A stretch of 64,000 bases of DNA, from assembly GCA_002256345.1 (NCBI GenBank), contig NKIY01000004.1, positions 265,876 to 329,875 on the forward strand, written 5' to 3'. A program made the translations under genes and the position numbers. The notes beneath the pieces were generated by a model. The model worked only from the letters and a program-made list of their open reading frames with translations. It searched no databases and was not told the origin of the DNA. Origin of the DNA: Bradyrhizobiaceae bacterium PARB1 (GTDB lineage Bacteria; Pseudomonadota; Alphaproteobacteria; Rhizobiales; Xanthobacteraceae). This document shows, one piece after another, positions 36,236-49,342 of the stretch (positions are counted from its first letter, which is position 1; the number at the start of each line of letters is the position of its first letter).

Positions 36236-38287
36236 TCATTCGTCCTGCCGACCATGTTCGATTCCTGAACCTCCACCTGTGTGACCATGCGGGGAGCCGA
36301 CCGAAGCAAGCCGGTTTCGTCCGAAGCCGATCGCGAGCAAGGCGATGACAGCGAGCTGCGCAAGCAACGTTTCTCGCGTGGGATAGATGCCGAGCATCTC
36401 GTTCCGGAACAACCCGCGCCAGAGGGTAACCGGCAGATAGCCAGCCTCCTGGAGCGCTGCAGCGCCTTTACCGACAAGAACGACGGCGAGGATCGCCATC
36501 AGGAAGGAGCTGTAAGCGAAGAATTTGCCGACCGGCAGATAGCTGCTGAACCGAAGCATGGCGATCGCGACGATCGCCAATACGACCGTCGCCGTGAGCG
36601 CGCCGGCAACGACCGCACCGGCGTCGCCACGACTCCAGATCGCTGCATAGAACAGTATCGTTTCGAACACTTCGCGATAGACGACCACGAAAGTGAGGAG
36701 GAAGAGAAACCATGCGGAGCGGCGATCGAGGGCTCTCCCGAGTTTTTCACGGATGTATAGCTGCCACGCATCGGCACTACTCTTGCCATGCATCCAGATG
36801 CCTACCCAAATCAAAACGGCTGCGGCGAAGATTCCCCCGAATCCTTCCGTCAATTCGCGGCTGGCTCCGCTGATTGTGATCAGCCATGTAGCGGCCGCCC
36901 AGGTTCCCGCTCCGACGCCGAGAGCCGCTATCCAGCCGCCGTGCACGTAGCCGAGCACGTCTCGGCGGCCGGCCTTGTTGAGGAAGGCGATCATGGCGAC
37001 GACGATCAACAACGCCTCCAGACCCTCCCGAGCCAGGATGGTAAAGGCCGCTATGAAGCTCGACGTGGCCGATGCCTGGTCCGCCAGCACCTTCTCAGCC
37101 TGTTCGAAGAGCCCGTCTACCGTGTTCACGCGTTCCCGGATGGCATCGACCTGTTCACCCGCAGCGATGGAGCCGCGCAGTTCAGCCATAGCGCCTTCGA
37201 TACGGACCATCAGCGCATGGTCGCGTGCCGACAGTAGCGCTTCCACAGGCTCGAAGCCGTCGAGATAGGCGGATAACGCTATTTGCGTCGCCGCCTTCTT
37301 GTCTCCGCGTCCGTATGCAGCCAATGCTTCGTCGAGCTTCGTACGCGCGAGTGTGAGGCTTCCCGACGCCCGGCCGGCATCAAGGACCTCGGGATGCCGA
37401 CGAAGGAAAGCGACGAGGTCCGGGGAGTTGACCGAGGCGAACTCCTCGGCGAAGGCTGCTGGCGTGATACCGACCAGTTTTTCGAGACCGAGACGTTTCC
37501 GAAGGCCTGCGTCGGCCTCCCACAAGGCTTTTCCACGCGCGGTTGCCTCATCCGGATATGCAAGTGTGCCAACATAGAATGCGAGCGCCCATCGCTCCTG
37601 CGCGGGCAGGTCTGAGAAGCTGGCCATGCTGGTCCCATCGAGGCCCTGTTCGATCACCTGATAAAGCGCGAAGACGCTGCGTTCGCGTGCCCTGGCTTGT
37701 TCGGTGAACGCGATCGGGGGCGGATCCAGCCCTTCCGATTGCGGACCCTTGCCATCGCCGGCAGATCCGTGGCAACCGGCGCAAAGCTGCGCGTACAATG
37801 CCTTGCCGCGTTTCAGGTCGGGCGCGACCGTAGGCGCCAACGGAACGGGATAGGCCGTCAGCAGATCGGCAGCCAGCGACCTTGCGGCTTTCGCGATTGC
37901 GGGCGGAGGTGATTTCGAGGCGATCAGGTCTTCCAGTTCGGCCGATCGTCTTTCGAGCATTCCCTTCGAAGACGTTTCCGGAAGCTCTTTGACAAGTCTG
38001 TGAGCGGTCGACGAAAATTCGCGCATTTCGTCGAATTCGGCTTGGTTCACGATTTCGCCGTTGGCTACCGCCTCCGGATAATCGACCGCGATGTAGTCGA
38101 GGAGACGCCAGATCGTCTGCGCGGGAGCGGTCTCCGCGCATGCCGGCGAGGCGACGGCCAGAAAGAACACCAGGAAACACGAAGCGAGACACCGTGACAT
38201 TCCGGAGCCGGCAGCGCGCATCCAATCGCGTGTCGCAAGAGCAATGCGTGTTGTTCTCTGAAACATGAAGATTGATCCGCGTGTCAT
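36236..38287 (-). CDS. Cytochrome c-FTR1 fusion permease (PbrT-like)
   Basis: 683 residues from ATG 38287; ATG 38266 and a Met before SRCLASCFLVFFLA are alternatives, the last of which would begin right at a signal peptide. A periplasmic heme domain has CAGCH (169-173). The FTR1 permease follows with two RExxE motifs (REGLE about 420-424; REVFE about 538-542). FTR1 proteins import ferric iron; PbrT imports lead. Position in a Pb/Zn cluster supports a PbrT role, but iron transport is not excluded. Confidence 0.85.
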   Translation of the reverse strand: MTRGSIFMFQRTTRIALATRDWMRAAGSGMSRCLASCFLVFFLAVASPACAETAPAQTIWRLLDYIAVDYPEAVANGEIVNQAEFDEMREFSSTAHRLVKELPETSSKGMLERRSAELEDLIASKSPPPAIAKAARSLAADLLTAYPVPLAPTVAPDLKRGKALYAQLCAGCHGSAGDGKGPQSEGLDPPPIAFTEQARARERSVFALYQVIEQGLDGTSMASFSDLPAQERWALAFYVGTLAYPDEATARGKALWEADAGLRKRLGLEKLVGITPAAFAEEFASVNSPDLVAFLRRHPEVLDAGRASGSLTLARTKLDEALAAYGRGDKKAATQIALSAYLDGFEPVEALLSARDHALMVRIEGAMAELRGSIAAGEQVDAIRERVNTVDGLFEQAEKVLADQASATSSFIAAFTILAREGLEALLIVVAMIAFLNKAGRRDVLGYVHGGWIAALGVGAGTWAAATWLITISGASRELTEGFGGIFAAAVLIWVGIWMHGKSSADAWQLYIREKLGRALDRRSAWFLFLLTFVVVYREVFETILFYAAIWSRGDAGAVVAGALTATVVLAIVAIAMLRFSSYLPVGKFFAYSSFLMAILAVVLVGKGAAALQEAGYLPVTLWRGLFRNEMLGIYPTRETLLAQLAVIALLAIGFGRNRLASVGSPHGHTGGGSGIEHGRQDE

Positions 38288-38464
38288 CTCATATCCATTC
38301 TAATCGACGCGCCAAGACGGTCTCTTCGGCATTGCCGGTGCCGATTGTGACGAAGCGGTGCTGTTGTGGCCGAACCGGCTATAGAGGAACAGCGCGGCGG
38401 TCGGACGAGACCGCTACACGCTTCGGTGGTGAGCTAAGCCGTTGCGGGTCAGTTCTCCCGTCCA

Positions 38465-40633
38465 TCAGCCCGCAGCCCGATCTTCGTCGGATGGAGGCGA
38501 ACCGAGAAGGCGCAGCGCGTTCAGGGTGACGAGCACCGTGGCCCCGGTGTCCGCGAGGATCGCTGGCCATAGGCCCGTCACACCGGCGACCGTCGTGACC
38601 AGAAACACCGCCTTGAGGCCCAGCGCTACCGCGATGTTCTGCTTGATGTTCGCCATCGTACGCTTCGACAGTTCTACCATCGCAGCGACATCGGAAACGC
38701 GCCCGTACAGTACGGCCGCGTCCGCGGTCTCCAAGGCGACGTCGGTCCCGCCGCCCATGGCGATGCCGACATCCGCTTCTGCAAGCGCCGGTGCATCGTT
38801 GATTCCGTCCCCGATTTTCGCCACGGTGAAGCCGTCGCGCCGAAATCTCGCGACGATCCGTTGCTTGTCTTGCGGCAGCAGTTCGGCCTCGACATCCATC
38901 CCAAGCTGCCGCCCGATTGCCGTGGCGGTCCGGCGATTATCCCCTGTCAGCATGACCGTCCGGATCCCTGCGTCCGCCAAGCGTGCCAACCCGCTGGCTG
39001 CATCCGGACGGGGTTCGTCTCGCATCGCGATCGCGCCCGCCGGTTTTCCGTCGATCAGAAGAACGGAGACGGTCTTGCCTTGGTCGTTCAGCTCTGCGAT
39101 GCGCTCAAGGTGCACTTGAAGCGGGGCGATCTCGCTCGCAGCTTGCGCCGAGCCGAGGAAAACCTTTCTGCCCTCCACCAAGCCTGTGACGCCCTTGCCT
39201 CCGATGGCGGCGGCATCCGTCGCCGCGGGCGGTGTCACCTTATCGGCCGAGGCTCGCGCCAAGATGGCGTTGGCCAACGGGTGGCTAGACCCGGTCTCAA
39301 GCGCCGCCGCAAAGCGGATGATGTCCGTTTCGGCAGTGCCGAAAGTAAGGATGTCGGTCACCTGCGGCTTTCCAACCGTCAGCGTGCCGGTCTTGTCGAA
39401 GCAGGCGAGCGTCACCTTTCCGAACCGTTCGAGGACGGCGCCGCCTTTCAGCAGAAGGCCGCGGCGTGCACCCGCCGAGAGGCTGGCCGCGATGGCGGCC
39501 GGCGTCGAGATCACCAGCGCGCACGGGCAGCCGATCAGAAGAACGGCCAGGCCCTTGTAGATCCAGTCACTCCAGCCGCCGGTGAAAAGCGCAGGCGGAA
39601 CGACCGCCACCAACACCGCGACCGCGACGACTGCGGGCGTGTAGTACCTCGAAAAGCGGTCGATGAAGCGTTCGGTCGGCGCCTTCGACTCCTGCGCCTC
39701 CTCGACCAAGCGGACGATGCGCGCGATTGTATTGTCGGCGGCAGCAGCGGTCACCCGCATGCGCAACAAGCTGTCACCATTGATCGTTCCCGCGAACAGC
39801 CTCGCGTCCGGTCCCTTGCGCACCGGAGTGCTCTCTCCCGTTACGGGAGCCTCGTCGATCGCGCTCTCTCCGGAGACGATGACGCCGTCGGCGGAGATCC
39901 GGTCTCCCGGTCGGATCAGGATGACAGAACCCACCGCCAGGGCTTCGGCTTGGACCTCGCGGACCTGACCGTCTTCTTCCAACCTGGCCGTCTTCGGAAC
40001 GAGGCGGGTCAGGTCCTGGATGCTGGCCCGCGCTTTCCCCGCGGCGACCCCCTCCAGCAGTTCGCCAATCATGAAGAGAAAGACCACCGCCGCCGCCTCT
40101 TCGGCCGCGCCGATGAACACCGCGCCGATTGCGGCGATCGACATCAACATCTCGATGGAAAAGGGCGTGCCCGTCAGAGCGGCCCCGACCGCGCGCCGCG
40201 CGATGGGAACGAGCCCCACAAGCAGAGCAACTAAAAACGCCCATCTCTCGGTCTGAGGAAAAAGCTGCCCCGACACGTAGGCGCTGGCGAAGGCCATTCC
40301 GGACGCGGCGGTCAAGAGCGCCTTTCCCGTCCGCCACCAAGCCATCTCTCCACCGCCGGCTGCCGCTTGGTTGTCTGCGGCGGGGATCGAGCCGCTCGGC
40401 TCCGCTCCCCGTCCGAGATCGATCACCTTGTAACCAAGTCCTTCGACGCGTTGCCGCAGCAAATCGCGATCAGGCCCGGCGTAATCGACGGTGACTGTCC
40501 CGGTCGGAACCGAAACGTTGACGCTGGAAACGCCATCCAGCCTTTGTAGCGCATTCTCGATCTTCATTGCGCAGGAGGCACAATCCATTCCGGCCACGCG
40601 CAAGCGGGTCTTGACTGCCGTAGCTTTCTTCAT
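38465..40633 (-). CDS. ZntA/PbrA-type P1B-ATPase
   Basis: 722 residues from ATG 40633 with GAGGAA upstream. N-terminal HMA domain GMDCASC (Cys18, Cys21), then actuator TGES, ion-path CPC (IGCPCALV), FDKTGT phosphorylation site and GDGINDAPA. Class-defining features and HMA favour Zn/Cd/Pb export. Upstream of the PbrT-like gene and downstream of the czcA remnant. Confidence 0.9.
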   Translation of the reverse strand: MKKATAVKTRLRVAGMDCASCAMKIENALQRLDGVSSVNVSVPTGTVTVDYAGPDRDLLRQRVEGLGYKVIDLGRGAEPSGSIPAADNQAAAGGGEMAWWRTGKALLTAASGMAFASAYVSGQLFPQTERWAFLVALLVGLVPIARRAVGAALTGTPFSIEMLMSIAAIGAVFIGAAEEAAAVVFLFMIGELLEGVAAGKARASIQDLTRLVPKTARLEEDGQVREVQAEALAVGSVILIRPGDRISADGVIVSGESAIDEAPVTGESTPVRKGPDARLFAGTINGDSLLRMRVTAAAADNTIARIVRLVEEAQESKAPTERFIDRFSRYYTPAVVAVAVLVAVVPPALFTGGWSDWIYKGLAVLLIGCPCALVISTPAAIAASLSAGARRGLLLKGGAVLERFGKVTLACFDKTGTLTVGKPQVTDILTFGTAETDIIRFAAALETGSSHPLANAILARASADKVTPPAATDAAAIGGKGVTGLVEGRKVFLGSAQAASEIAPLQVHLERIAELNDQGKTVSVLLIDGKPAGAIAMRDEPRPDAASGLARLADAGIRTVMLTGDNRRTATAIGRQLGMDVEAELLPQDKQRIVARFRRDGFTVAKIGDGINDAPALAEADVGIAMGGGTDVALETADAAVLYGRVSDVAAMVELSKRTMANIKQNIAVALGLKAVFLVTTVAGVTGLWPAILADTGATVLVTLNALRLLGSPPSDEDRAAG

Positions 40634-40815
40634 CGCACTTTCCTCAATCATCGCCTTGCCACCAGTTTCAACATCGACCCCGGCGATCCGCCTTGATGAT
40701 CAACCTTGTCGCAACGCGGGCATCGGGTCTGGATGCCCGCACCCCGCTTCCGTTGGCGCTATTCCATGCCTTGACCCGTTGCATTCGCAATCGACGACGG
40801 CCTGGGCAGAGGTCC

Positions 40816-43778
<2,963 letters not shown>

Positions 43779-43802
43779 CTACGATCGACGTCCGGACGGC
43801 AG

Positions 43803-45131
43803 TCATGGGCGCGGACCGCAACAACCGGTGGAGGGAGCCGGGGGCGGTGTCCCGCAGCACGACGTTGCCACGGCGACGCCGCTCTCGACGCCCCCGCGCG
43901 TGCAGACGCCGGTCTCGGGCAGCTCGAGTTCGACCCGCTCGGCCGCGGCACGGTCGCCGGCGATGTCCGCGGCGATCGAGCGGACCTGTTCGTAGCCGGT
44001 CGCCATGAGGAAGGTCGGTGCCCGGCCGTACGATTTCATGCCGGCGATGTAGAGTCCCGGATCGTCCTGCGCGAGTTCGCGCGCGCCGTGAGGCCTGACC
44101 GTTCCGCAAGAGTGCTCGTTGGGATCGATCAGCGGCGCGAGCGCGACGGGCGCCTCGATCGCGGGATCCAGGCGGATCCTCAGTTCGCTCAGGATCGACA
44201 GGTCCGGACGGAAGCCGGTCGCGACGACGAGTTCGTCCACGACCACGTGCCGGCCGCAGCAGGCGGACCCGGCTCCGACGCGCAGGCGGTCTCCGGACGA
44301 GGCCACATGCGAGACCGCGAATCCTTGCTCAAGCTCGATCCGGCCTGATGCCACCAGCGAAGCGAAGGTCGTGCCCAGCTCGCCGCGGGCGGCCAGCTTG
44401 TCGTTCACTCCGCCCCCGTAGGATTTGGAAGGGTCGTTCCCGCGCAGCAGCCAGATCACCCGCGTATCGGGGACGTCCGCGCGGAGATGCGCGAGCTCCG
44501 TCAGGGTGCCCATCGCCGAGTGCCCCGCGCCGAGCACCGCCACCGTTTTGCCGGCGTAGCGCCCGCGTGCCGTTCCGCGCACATCCGGCATTCCGTAGGC
44601 GATCCGGTCTGCGGACTCGCGTTCGCCGGCCGCGGGAAGCCCGTTCGCGCCAGCCGGGTTCGGCAACGACCAGGATCCGGATGCGTCGATCACCGCATCG
44701 GCGAGGAGGGTCTCCGGCCCCTTGCCGTTCCGGTACCTGATTTCGAACGGCGCCGTTTCCCGGCCGGCCGACTTTGCCTTGTCGAAGCCGATCCGACCGA
44801 TGGCCTCGACTCTGCTCGCCGTCCGGATCACGTCCCACAGCGGGGTCCGCGTGGCGAGGGGCTCGATATAGCGCTCGATGAGCTCCGCTCCCGTCGGATA
44901 GACGTGCGGGTCGGGAGAGTTCCAGCCCGTTGGCTCGAGCAGGCGGGCCGCAGCCTTATCGATATTGTATTCCCAGGGCGAGAAGAGCTGCACGTGTCCC
45001 CATTCGCGTACGGAGGCGCCGGCGGCATGGCCGGCTTCCAGCACGATCGGCATCATGCCGCGCTCCATGACGTGAGCCGCCGCCGCCAGGCCCACGGGGC
45101 CCGCTCCGATGATCGCCACTGTTTTCGGCAT
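43803..45131 (-). CDS. arsO: ArsO-like flavin-dependent monooxygenase
   Basis: 442 residues from ATG 45131. FAD-binding IIGAGPVGLAAAAHV at the N-terminus and a second dinucleotide motif VAVLGAGHSAMG in the middle. The C-terminus ends in ATSCCGTPPP and TGCCGPRP, two Cys pairs suited to arsenic. Flavoproteins of this type are found in ars operons; the exact substrate is unknown. It lies just downstream of an arsR gene in the same direction. Confidence 0.82.
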   Translation of the reverse strand: MPKTVAIIGAGPVGLAAAAHVMERGMMPIVLEAGHAAGASVREWGHVQLFSPWEYNIDKAAARLLEPTGWNSPDPHVYPTGAELIERYIEPLATRTPLWDVIRTASRVEAIGRIGFDKAKSAGRETAPFEIRYRNGKGPETLLADAVIDASGSWSLPNPAGANGLPAAGERESADRIAYGMPDVRGTARGRYAGKTVAVLGAGHSAMGTLTELAHLRADVPDTRVIWLLRGNDPSKSYGGGVNDKLAARGELGTTFASLVASGRIELEQGFAVSHVASSGDRLRVGAGSACCGRHVVVDELVVATGFRPDLSILSELRIRLDPAIEAPVALAPLIDPNEHSCGTVRPHGARELAQDDPGLYIAGMKSYGRAPTFLMATGYEQVRSIAADIAGDRAAAERVELELPETGVCTRGGVESGVAVATSCCGTPPPAPSTGCCGPRP

Positions 45132-45179
45132 GTTGTTCTCCGATCCTTCTAGTATCATCGAAATTACGGACGAAGCCCA

Positions 45180-45494
45180 TCACGCGGCCGACTGCGTATC
45201 CGCGCATTTCTCGTCCGCGCAGCACTCGGCGACCAGGAAATCGACCAGCCCCTGCATATTGGCGTACTGCGCGTGGCAGACGAGCGTCGTCGATTCCCGC
45301 ACCTGCGAGATCAGATCGACCGCCACCAGCGCCTTGATGTGATGTGAGAGCGTCGAGGCCGGAATCTTGAGCCTCTCCTGCAGACGGCCGACCGGCATCC
45401 CGGCCTGGCCGGCGCGAACCAACGCGCGGTAGATCCGGAGGCGGGTTGGGTTGCCGAGCGCTTCGAGCCTGGCCGCTGCGTCTTCAATCTTCAT
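45180..45494 (-). CDS. arsR: ArsR-family repressor (arsO side)
   Basis: 104 residues. The winged HTH is about 5-85 (LGNPTRLRIYRAL; IPASTLSHHIKAL). C-terminal ECCADEKC supplies likely As(III) ligands. Precedes arsO and is divergent from a second arsR, with dyad 45534-45553 between them. The start has only a weak RBS. Confidence 0.88.
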   Translation of the reverse strand: MKIEDAAARLEALGNPTRLRIYRALVRAGQAGMPVGRLQERLKIPASTLSHHIKALVAVDLISQVRESTTLVCHAQYANMQGLVDFLVAECCADEKCADTQSAA

Positions 45495-45533
45495 GGGGGC
45501 AAGATGAGCTCGCCGCCCCAGACAGTCAACCAT

Positions 45534-45597
45534 ATTTCTAGAATATTCGAAATTATCGCCGATGCTGGGTTGACGCGCCGCGTCATTTCCGTAAGTC
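45534..45597 (+). promoter_or_regulatory. Divergent ars promoter region with candidate ArsR operator
   Basis: ATTTC and GAAAT arms separated by 10 nt (45534-45553) enclose a perfect GAATATTC. Further right, TTGACG at 45570 and TAAGTC at 45592 (16-bp spacer) could serve the rightward arsR. Both arsR genes could be controlled here. Confidence 0.55.
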
Positions 45598-45604
45598 TGG
45601 ATAT

Positions 45605-45982
45605 ATGGAAAACGAACAAGCAGTCCTCGGGCTCGCCGCGCTCGCCCAAGGCACTCGTCTTCAAGCGTTCCGCGCGCTGGTACAGCACGAACCGGAGGGT
45701 CTCCCGGCCGGCGACCTGGCACGGCTGCTTGAGGTTCCGCAGAACACGCTCTCGGCCCATCTGTCGATTTTGGCGAGGGCCGGGCTCGTCGTGAGCGAGC
45801 GCCGCAGTCGCTCTATCGTCTACCGCGCCGAGATCTCTTCGCTGCAGGCGATCATCCTTTTCATGCTTCAGGACTGCTGCGGCGGACGTGCCGAATTCTG
45901 CGCGCCGGTGATCGAGCAACTTGCGTCCTGCTGCGCGCCGCCCAAGACGAAAGCGAAGACTAAGGAGCGATCCCGTGCCTGA
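45605..45982 (+). CDS. arsR: ArsR-family repressor (acr3 side)
   Basis: 125 residues. Winged HTH (TRLQAFRALV; VPQNTLSAHLSIL) followed by a Cys-rich end: LQDCCGGRAEFC and ASCCAPPK. First gene of a rightward unit with acr3, arsC and arsH. The 180-bp gap to acr3 has no recognisable gene. Confidence 0.9.
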   Translation: MENEQAVLGLAALAQGTRLQAFRALVQHEPEGLPAGDLARLLEVPQNTLSAHLSILARAGLVVSERRSRSIVYRAEISSLQAIILFMLQDCCGGRAEFCAPVIEQLASCCAPPKTKAKTKERSRA

Positions 45983-46162
45983 CACGACCGGATGGCGGGG
46001 GTTAACGCGTTCGCCTACCGTCGGCAGCCGAGGCGCTGGAAACGAATTCGACCGGCGTAGGCCACAAAGGACGGCCCAAGCCTTCGCTGGCGTCTGTAGC
46101 GGCCCGCTGCCGACGAGAGACGACATCACACCCACCCCGACCATTCCGAGCCGAAAGCGTCC

Positions 46163-47221
46163 ATGAGCATCTTCGAACGATATCTGACTCTCTGGGTCAT
46201 CCTCTGCATCGCCGCAGGCGTCGCATTGGGTCATGCATTGCCGGGACTCTTCTCGGCGGTCGCCGGCGCCGAAGTGGCGAATGTCAACTTGCCCGTCGCC
46301 GTCCTCATCTGGCTCATGATCATCCCAATGTTGCTAAAGATCGACTTCGGAGCGCTGGGCAAAGTGACCGAGCATGCCAGAGGCGTGGGTGTGACCCTGT
46401 TCATCAATTGGGCCGTGAAGCCTTTCTCGATGGCTCTCCTTGGCACCTTCTTCATCGCCCATGTGTTCGCGCCGTTTCTACCGGGCGACCAGATTCCATC
46501 GTATATCGCCGGACTGATCCTGCTGGCGGCGGCTCCCTGTACCGCGATGGTGTTCGTCTGGTCCAACCTGGTCAACGGCGATCCCAACTACACGCTCGGC
46601 CAGGTCGCGCTGAACGATGTACTGATGGTCTTCCTCTTCGCTCCCATCGTCGGACTGCTGCTCGGCGTCGCGTCGGTATCCGTGCCGTGGGCGACGCTCC
46701 TCCTCTCCGTCGCGCTCTACATCATCGTGCCGGTGATCGTCGCCCAGTTGTGGCGCCGCTCGCTGTTGGCGTCCGGACAGGGCGCCTTCGACCGCACGAT
46801 GGCGCGCCTGCAGCCTCTGTCGCTCGTCGCCCTGCTGGCCACGCTGGTCCTGCTCTTCGGCTTCCAAGGCGAACAGATCATCGCGCAGCCGACCGTCATC
46901 GCGATCCTCGCCGTGCCTATCCTTATTCAGGTCTACTTCAACGCCGGACTGGCCTACGTGATGAGCCGCTATCTCGGCGTGGCCTGGTGCGTCGCCGCGC
47001 CCGCAGCGCTGATCGGCGCGAGCAACTTCTTCGAACTCGCCGTTGCCGCTGCGATCAGCCTGTTCGGCCTCAACTCTGGCGCGGCGCTGGCGACCGTCGT
47101 CGGCGTGCTGGTCGAGGTCCCCGTCATGCTGACCGTCGTGAAGATCGTGACGGCATCCAAGGATTGGTACGAAGCCGGCAGCGATCGCGCCGGCAACAAG
47201 AGCGCGGAGCTTCCCCGATGA
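46163..47221 (+). CDS. acr3: ACR3-type arsenite efflux permease
   Basis: 352 residues, ten helices. LILLAAAPCTAMVFVWSNL contains the conserved Cys of ACR3, and ASNFFELAVAAAISLFG is a family motif. Exports As(III)/Sb(III). Overlaps arsC by 4 nt. RBS is poor. Confidence 0.93.
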   Translation: MSIFERYLTLWVILCIAAGVALGHALPGLFSAVAGAEVANVNLPVAVLIWLMIIPMLLKIDFGALGKVTEHARGVGVTLFINWAVKPFSMALLGTFFIAHVFAPFLPGDQIPSYIAGLILLAAAPCTAMVFVWSNLVNGDPNYTLGQVALNDVLMVFLFAPIVGLLLGVASVSVPWATLLLSVALYIIVPVIVAQLWRRSLLASGQGAFDRTMARLQPLSLVALLATLVLLFGFQGEQIIAQPTVIAILAVPILIQVYFNAGLAYVMSRYLGVAWCVAAPAALIGASNFFELAVAAAISLFGLNSGAALATVVGVLVEVPVMLTVVKIVTASKDWYEAGSDRAGNKSAELPR

Positions 47222-47616
47222 CCATCACCATCTATCACAATCCGAATTGCGGCACTTCGCGCAACACCCTGGCTATGATCCGGCAGAGCGGCGAGGAGCC
47301 GGTCGTGATCGAATACCTGAAGTCGCCGCCGAACCGGGAACGGCTCAAGGAGCTGATCGCGGCGATGGGCATCGGCGTCCGCGCCTTGCTGCGCGAAAAG
47401 GGAACGCCGTATGCGGAACTTGGTCTGGACGATCCGACGCTGTCGGACGACGCCCTCCTTGATGCGATGATGGCCCATCCCATTCTCATCAACCGACCGA
47501 TCGTCGTGTCGCCGACGGGCGTTCGTCTATGCCGTCCCTCGGAGCAGGTCCTCGACCTGCTTCCGCGGAAGATCGGCCGTTTCGTGAAGGAGGACGGCGA
47601 AGTTGTCGAAGCCTGA
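47218..47616 (+). CDS. arsC: Glutaredoxin-type arsenate reductase
   Basis: 132 residues. [12 protein letters not shown] places the active Cys at 11; [16 protein letters not shown] and [16 protein letters not shown] (Arg cluster) are typical of the Grx-dependent ArsC. Reduces As(V) to As(III) for ACR3. Overlaps arsH by 14 nt. Confidence 0.93.
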   Translation: MTITIYHNPNCGTSRNTLAMIRQSGEEPVVIEYLKSPPNRERLKELIAAMGIGVRALLREKGTPYAELGLDDPTLSDDALLDAMMAHPILINRPIVVSPTGVRLCRPSEQVLDLLPRKIGRFVKEDGEVVEA

Positions 47617-48319
47617 TCTACCCAACATCAACGAGCAGGCGTTCACAGTGCCGGACCAAGGTGCGCTCCGCGCAAGTCCGTCGCTGCACAAGCCCCGCAT
47701 TCTCCTATTGTACGGATCCTTGCGCGAGCGTTCCTTCAGCCGCTTCGCCACAGAGGAAGCGGCGCGTCTACTTCAGAGCTTCGGCGCCGAGACCCGCATC
47801 TTCGATCCGACGGGCCTTCCGCTTCCGGACGGCGCTCCGGCCGAGCATCCGAAGGTGCAGGAACTGCGCGACCTCACGACCTGGTCCGAAGGGCAGATGT
47901 GGTGCAGTCCGGAACGCCACGGCGCGATGACCGGCATCATGAAGGCGCAAATCGATTGGATACCTCTATCGGTCGGCGCGGTTCGTCCGACGCAAGGCAA
48001 GACGCTGGCGGTTATGCAAGTCAGTGGGGGTTCGCAATCGTTCAATGCGGTGAACCAGCTTCGGGTGCTCGGCCGCTGGATGAGGATGATCACGATCCCC
48101 AACCAGTCGTCCGTCGCCAAGGCGTACGAACAGTTCGACGACGAAGGCCGGATGAAGCCTTCGCCGTACTACGACCGCATCGTCGATGTTGCGGAAGAGC
48201 TGGTAAAGTTTACTCTGCTGACGCGCGACGTCTCCGGCTACCTGACCGATCGCTATAGCGAGCGCAAGGAATCGGCCGAGAAACTGTCCGAGCGGTTGAG
48301 CCTCTCGAAAGCGCTGTGA
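47603..48319 (+). CDS. arsH: ArsH NADPH-FMN oxidoreductase
   Basis: 238 residues. The FMN loop [17 protein letters not shown] and [17 protein letters not shown] are ArsH hallmarks. It oxidises trivalent organoarsenicals. A TTG start at 47603 is supported by AGGAGG at 47588-47593 with 9-nt spacing; no better ATG exists nearby. Confidence 0.93.
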   Translation: MSKPDLPNINEQAFTVPDQGALRASPSLHKPRILLLYGSLRERSFSRFATEEAARLLQSFGAETRIFDPTGLPLPDGAPAEHPKVQELRDLTTWSEGQMWCSPERHGAMTGIMKAQIDWIPLSVGAVRPTQGKTLAVMQVSGGSQSFNAVNQLRVLGRWMRMITIPNQSSVAKAYEQFDDEGRMKPSPYYDRIVDVAEELVKFTLLTRDVSGYLTDRYSERKESAEKLSERLSLSKAL

Positions 48320-48456
48320 GTTCGAGAGCGATTGCAGATTAAGTGTTTTTGAGTTCCGGCCCGTACGCCGGCGAAGTGAGGTGTTTCGACCAAGGAATTT
48401 AGGACCTGCGCTTTCGGCAAATGGCCATGAGAGGCGCGGTCGGATAGGAGTGCGAG

Positions 48457-49338
48457 GTGTCGTATTCTCCGGACCCGAAGCCAAGCCGGCGTCACGTGCT
48501 TTCGTTATGCGGCGCCACGCTTGTTTCTACGCGTTTGGCCACACCGGCCATCGCAAAGACCGCTGTTGTCCAATTCGGCCTGACACCTGTCTTCCTCACC
48601 TCCGATCTAGAACTGCTCGGTCGTCTGCAATCCTACCTCCAGCGAAGCACCGGATGCGCGGTCCGTCTCGTCAACCGCCGAACCTATCAGGAGGTGACGA
48701 CGCTCCTCACATCCGGGCAGATCGACGGCGCATGGATCTGCGGCTACCCCTTCGTCAGCCACCGGACCGAGCTGCAGTTACTGGCGGTGCCACAATGGCG
48801 TGGTCGTCCGCTCTACCGCAGCCTCGCGATCTGCGACGCCGATCGTGACGCATCGGACCTGACGTCGCTCCGAGGAGACGTGCACGCCTTCTCCGACCCG
48901 GACTCGAATTCCGGATGCCTCGTCACCAAGGCGGCCCTGATATCTCGCGGCTTCCGTCCGGAAACGTTCTTCGCCAAGACTCTCTTCACGTACGGGCATC
49001 GCGACGTCATCCGCGCGGTCGCGGCCGGTCTGGTGCAATCGGGCTCGGTCGATGGCTATGTTTACGACGTGGTCTCGAAGCTCGAGCCCGCATTGACCTC
49101 GCGCACCCGGATCGTGTCGGCGTCGGAGTGGCTGGGGTTTCCGCCGATCGCTGCGCCGAAGCTGCCGCCGGATGCGGAGCTGCATTCGCTGCTGAAGAAC
49201 GCGCTCCTGACCATGCATCAGACGGAGGACGGCCGCGCGGTGCTGGAGATGCTCCAACTGGACAGGTTCTCCTCGGAAGCTCCCGAGCTGTTCGATCCCA
49301 TCGCCATCAAGGCGGCGCTCGTCGCCGCGGCGGGGTAG
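48457..49338 (+). CDS. aioX: AioX-like periplasmic arsenite-binding protein
   Basis: 293 residues from GTG 48457 with AGGAG upstream. A Tat-like signal (SRRHVLSLCGATLVS) precedes a PhnD-type binding fold. Cys95 in GAWICGYPFV is the likely arsenite ligand. Directly before aioS and aioR, giving the standard AioXSR arsenite-sensing system. Confidence 0.88.
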   Translation: MSYSPDPKPSRRHVLSLCGATLVSTRLATPAIAKTAVVQFGLTPVFLTSDLELLGRLQSYLQRSTGCAVRLVNRRTYQEVTTLLTSGQIDGAWICGYPFVSHRTELQLLAVPQWRGRPLYRSLAICDADRDASDLTSLRGDVHAFSDPDSNSGCLVTKAALISRGFRPETFFAKTLFTYGHRDVIRAVAAGLVQSGSVDGYVYDVVSKLEPALTSRTRIVSASEWLGFPPIAAPKLPPDAELHSLLKNALLTMHQTEDGRAVLEMLQLDRFSSEAPELFDPIAIKAALVAAAG

Positions 49339-49342
49339 CCCG

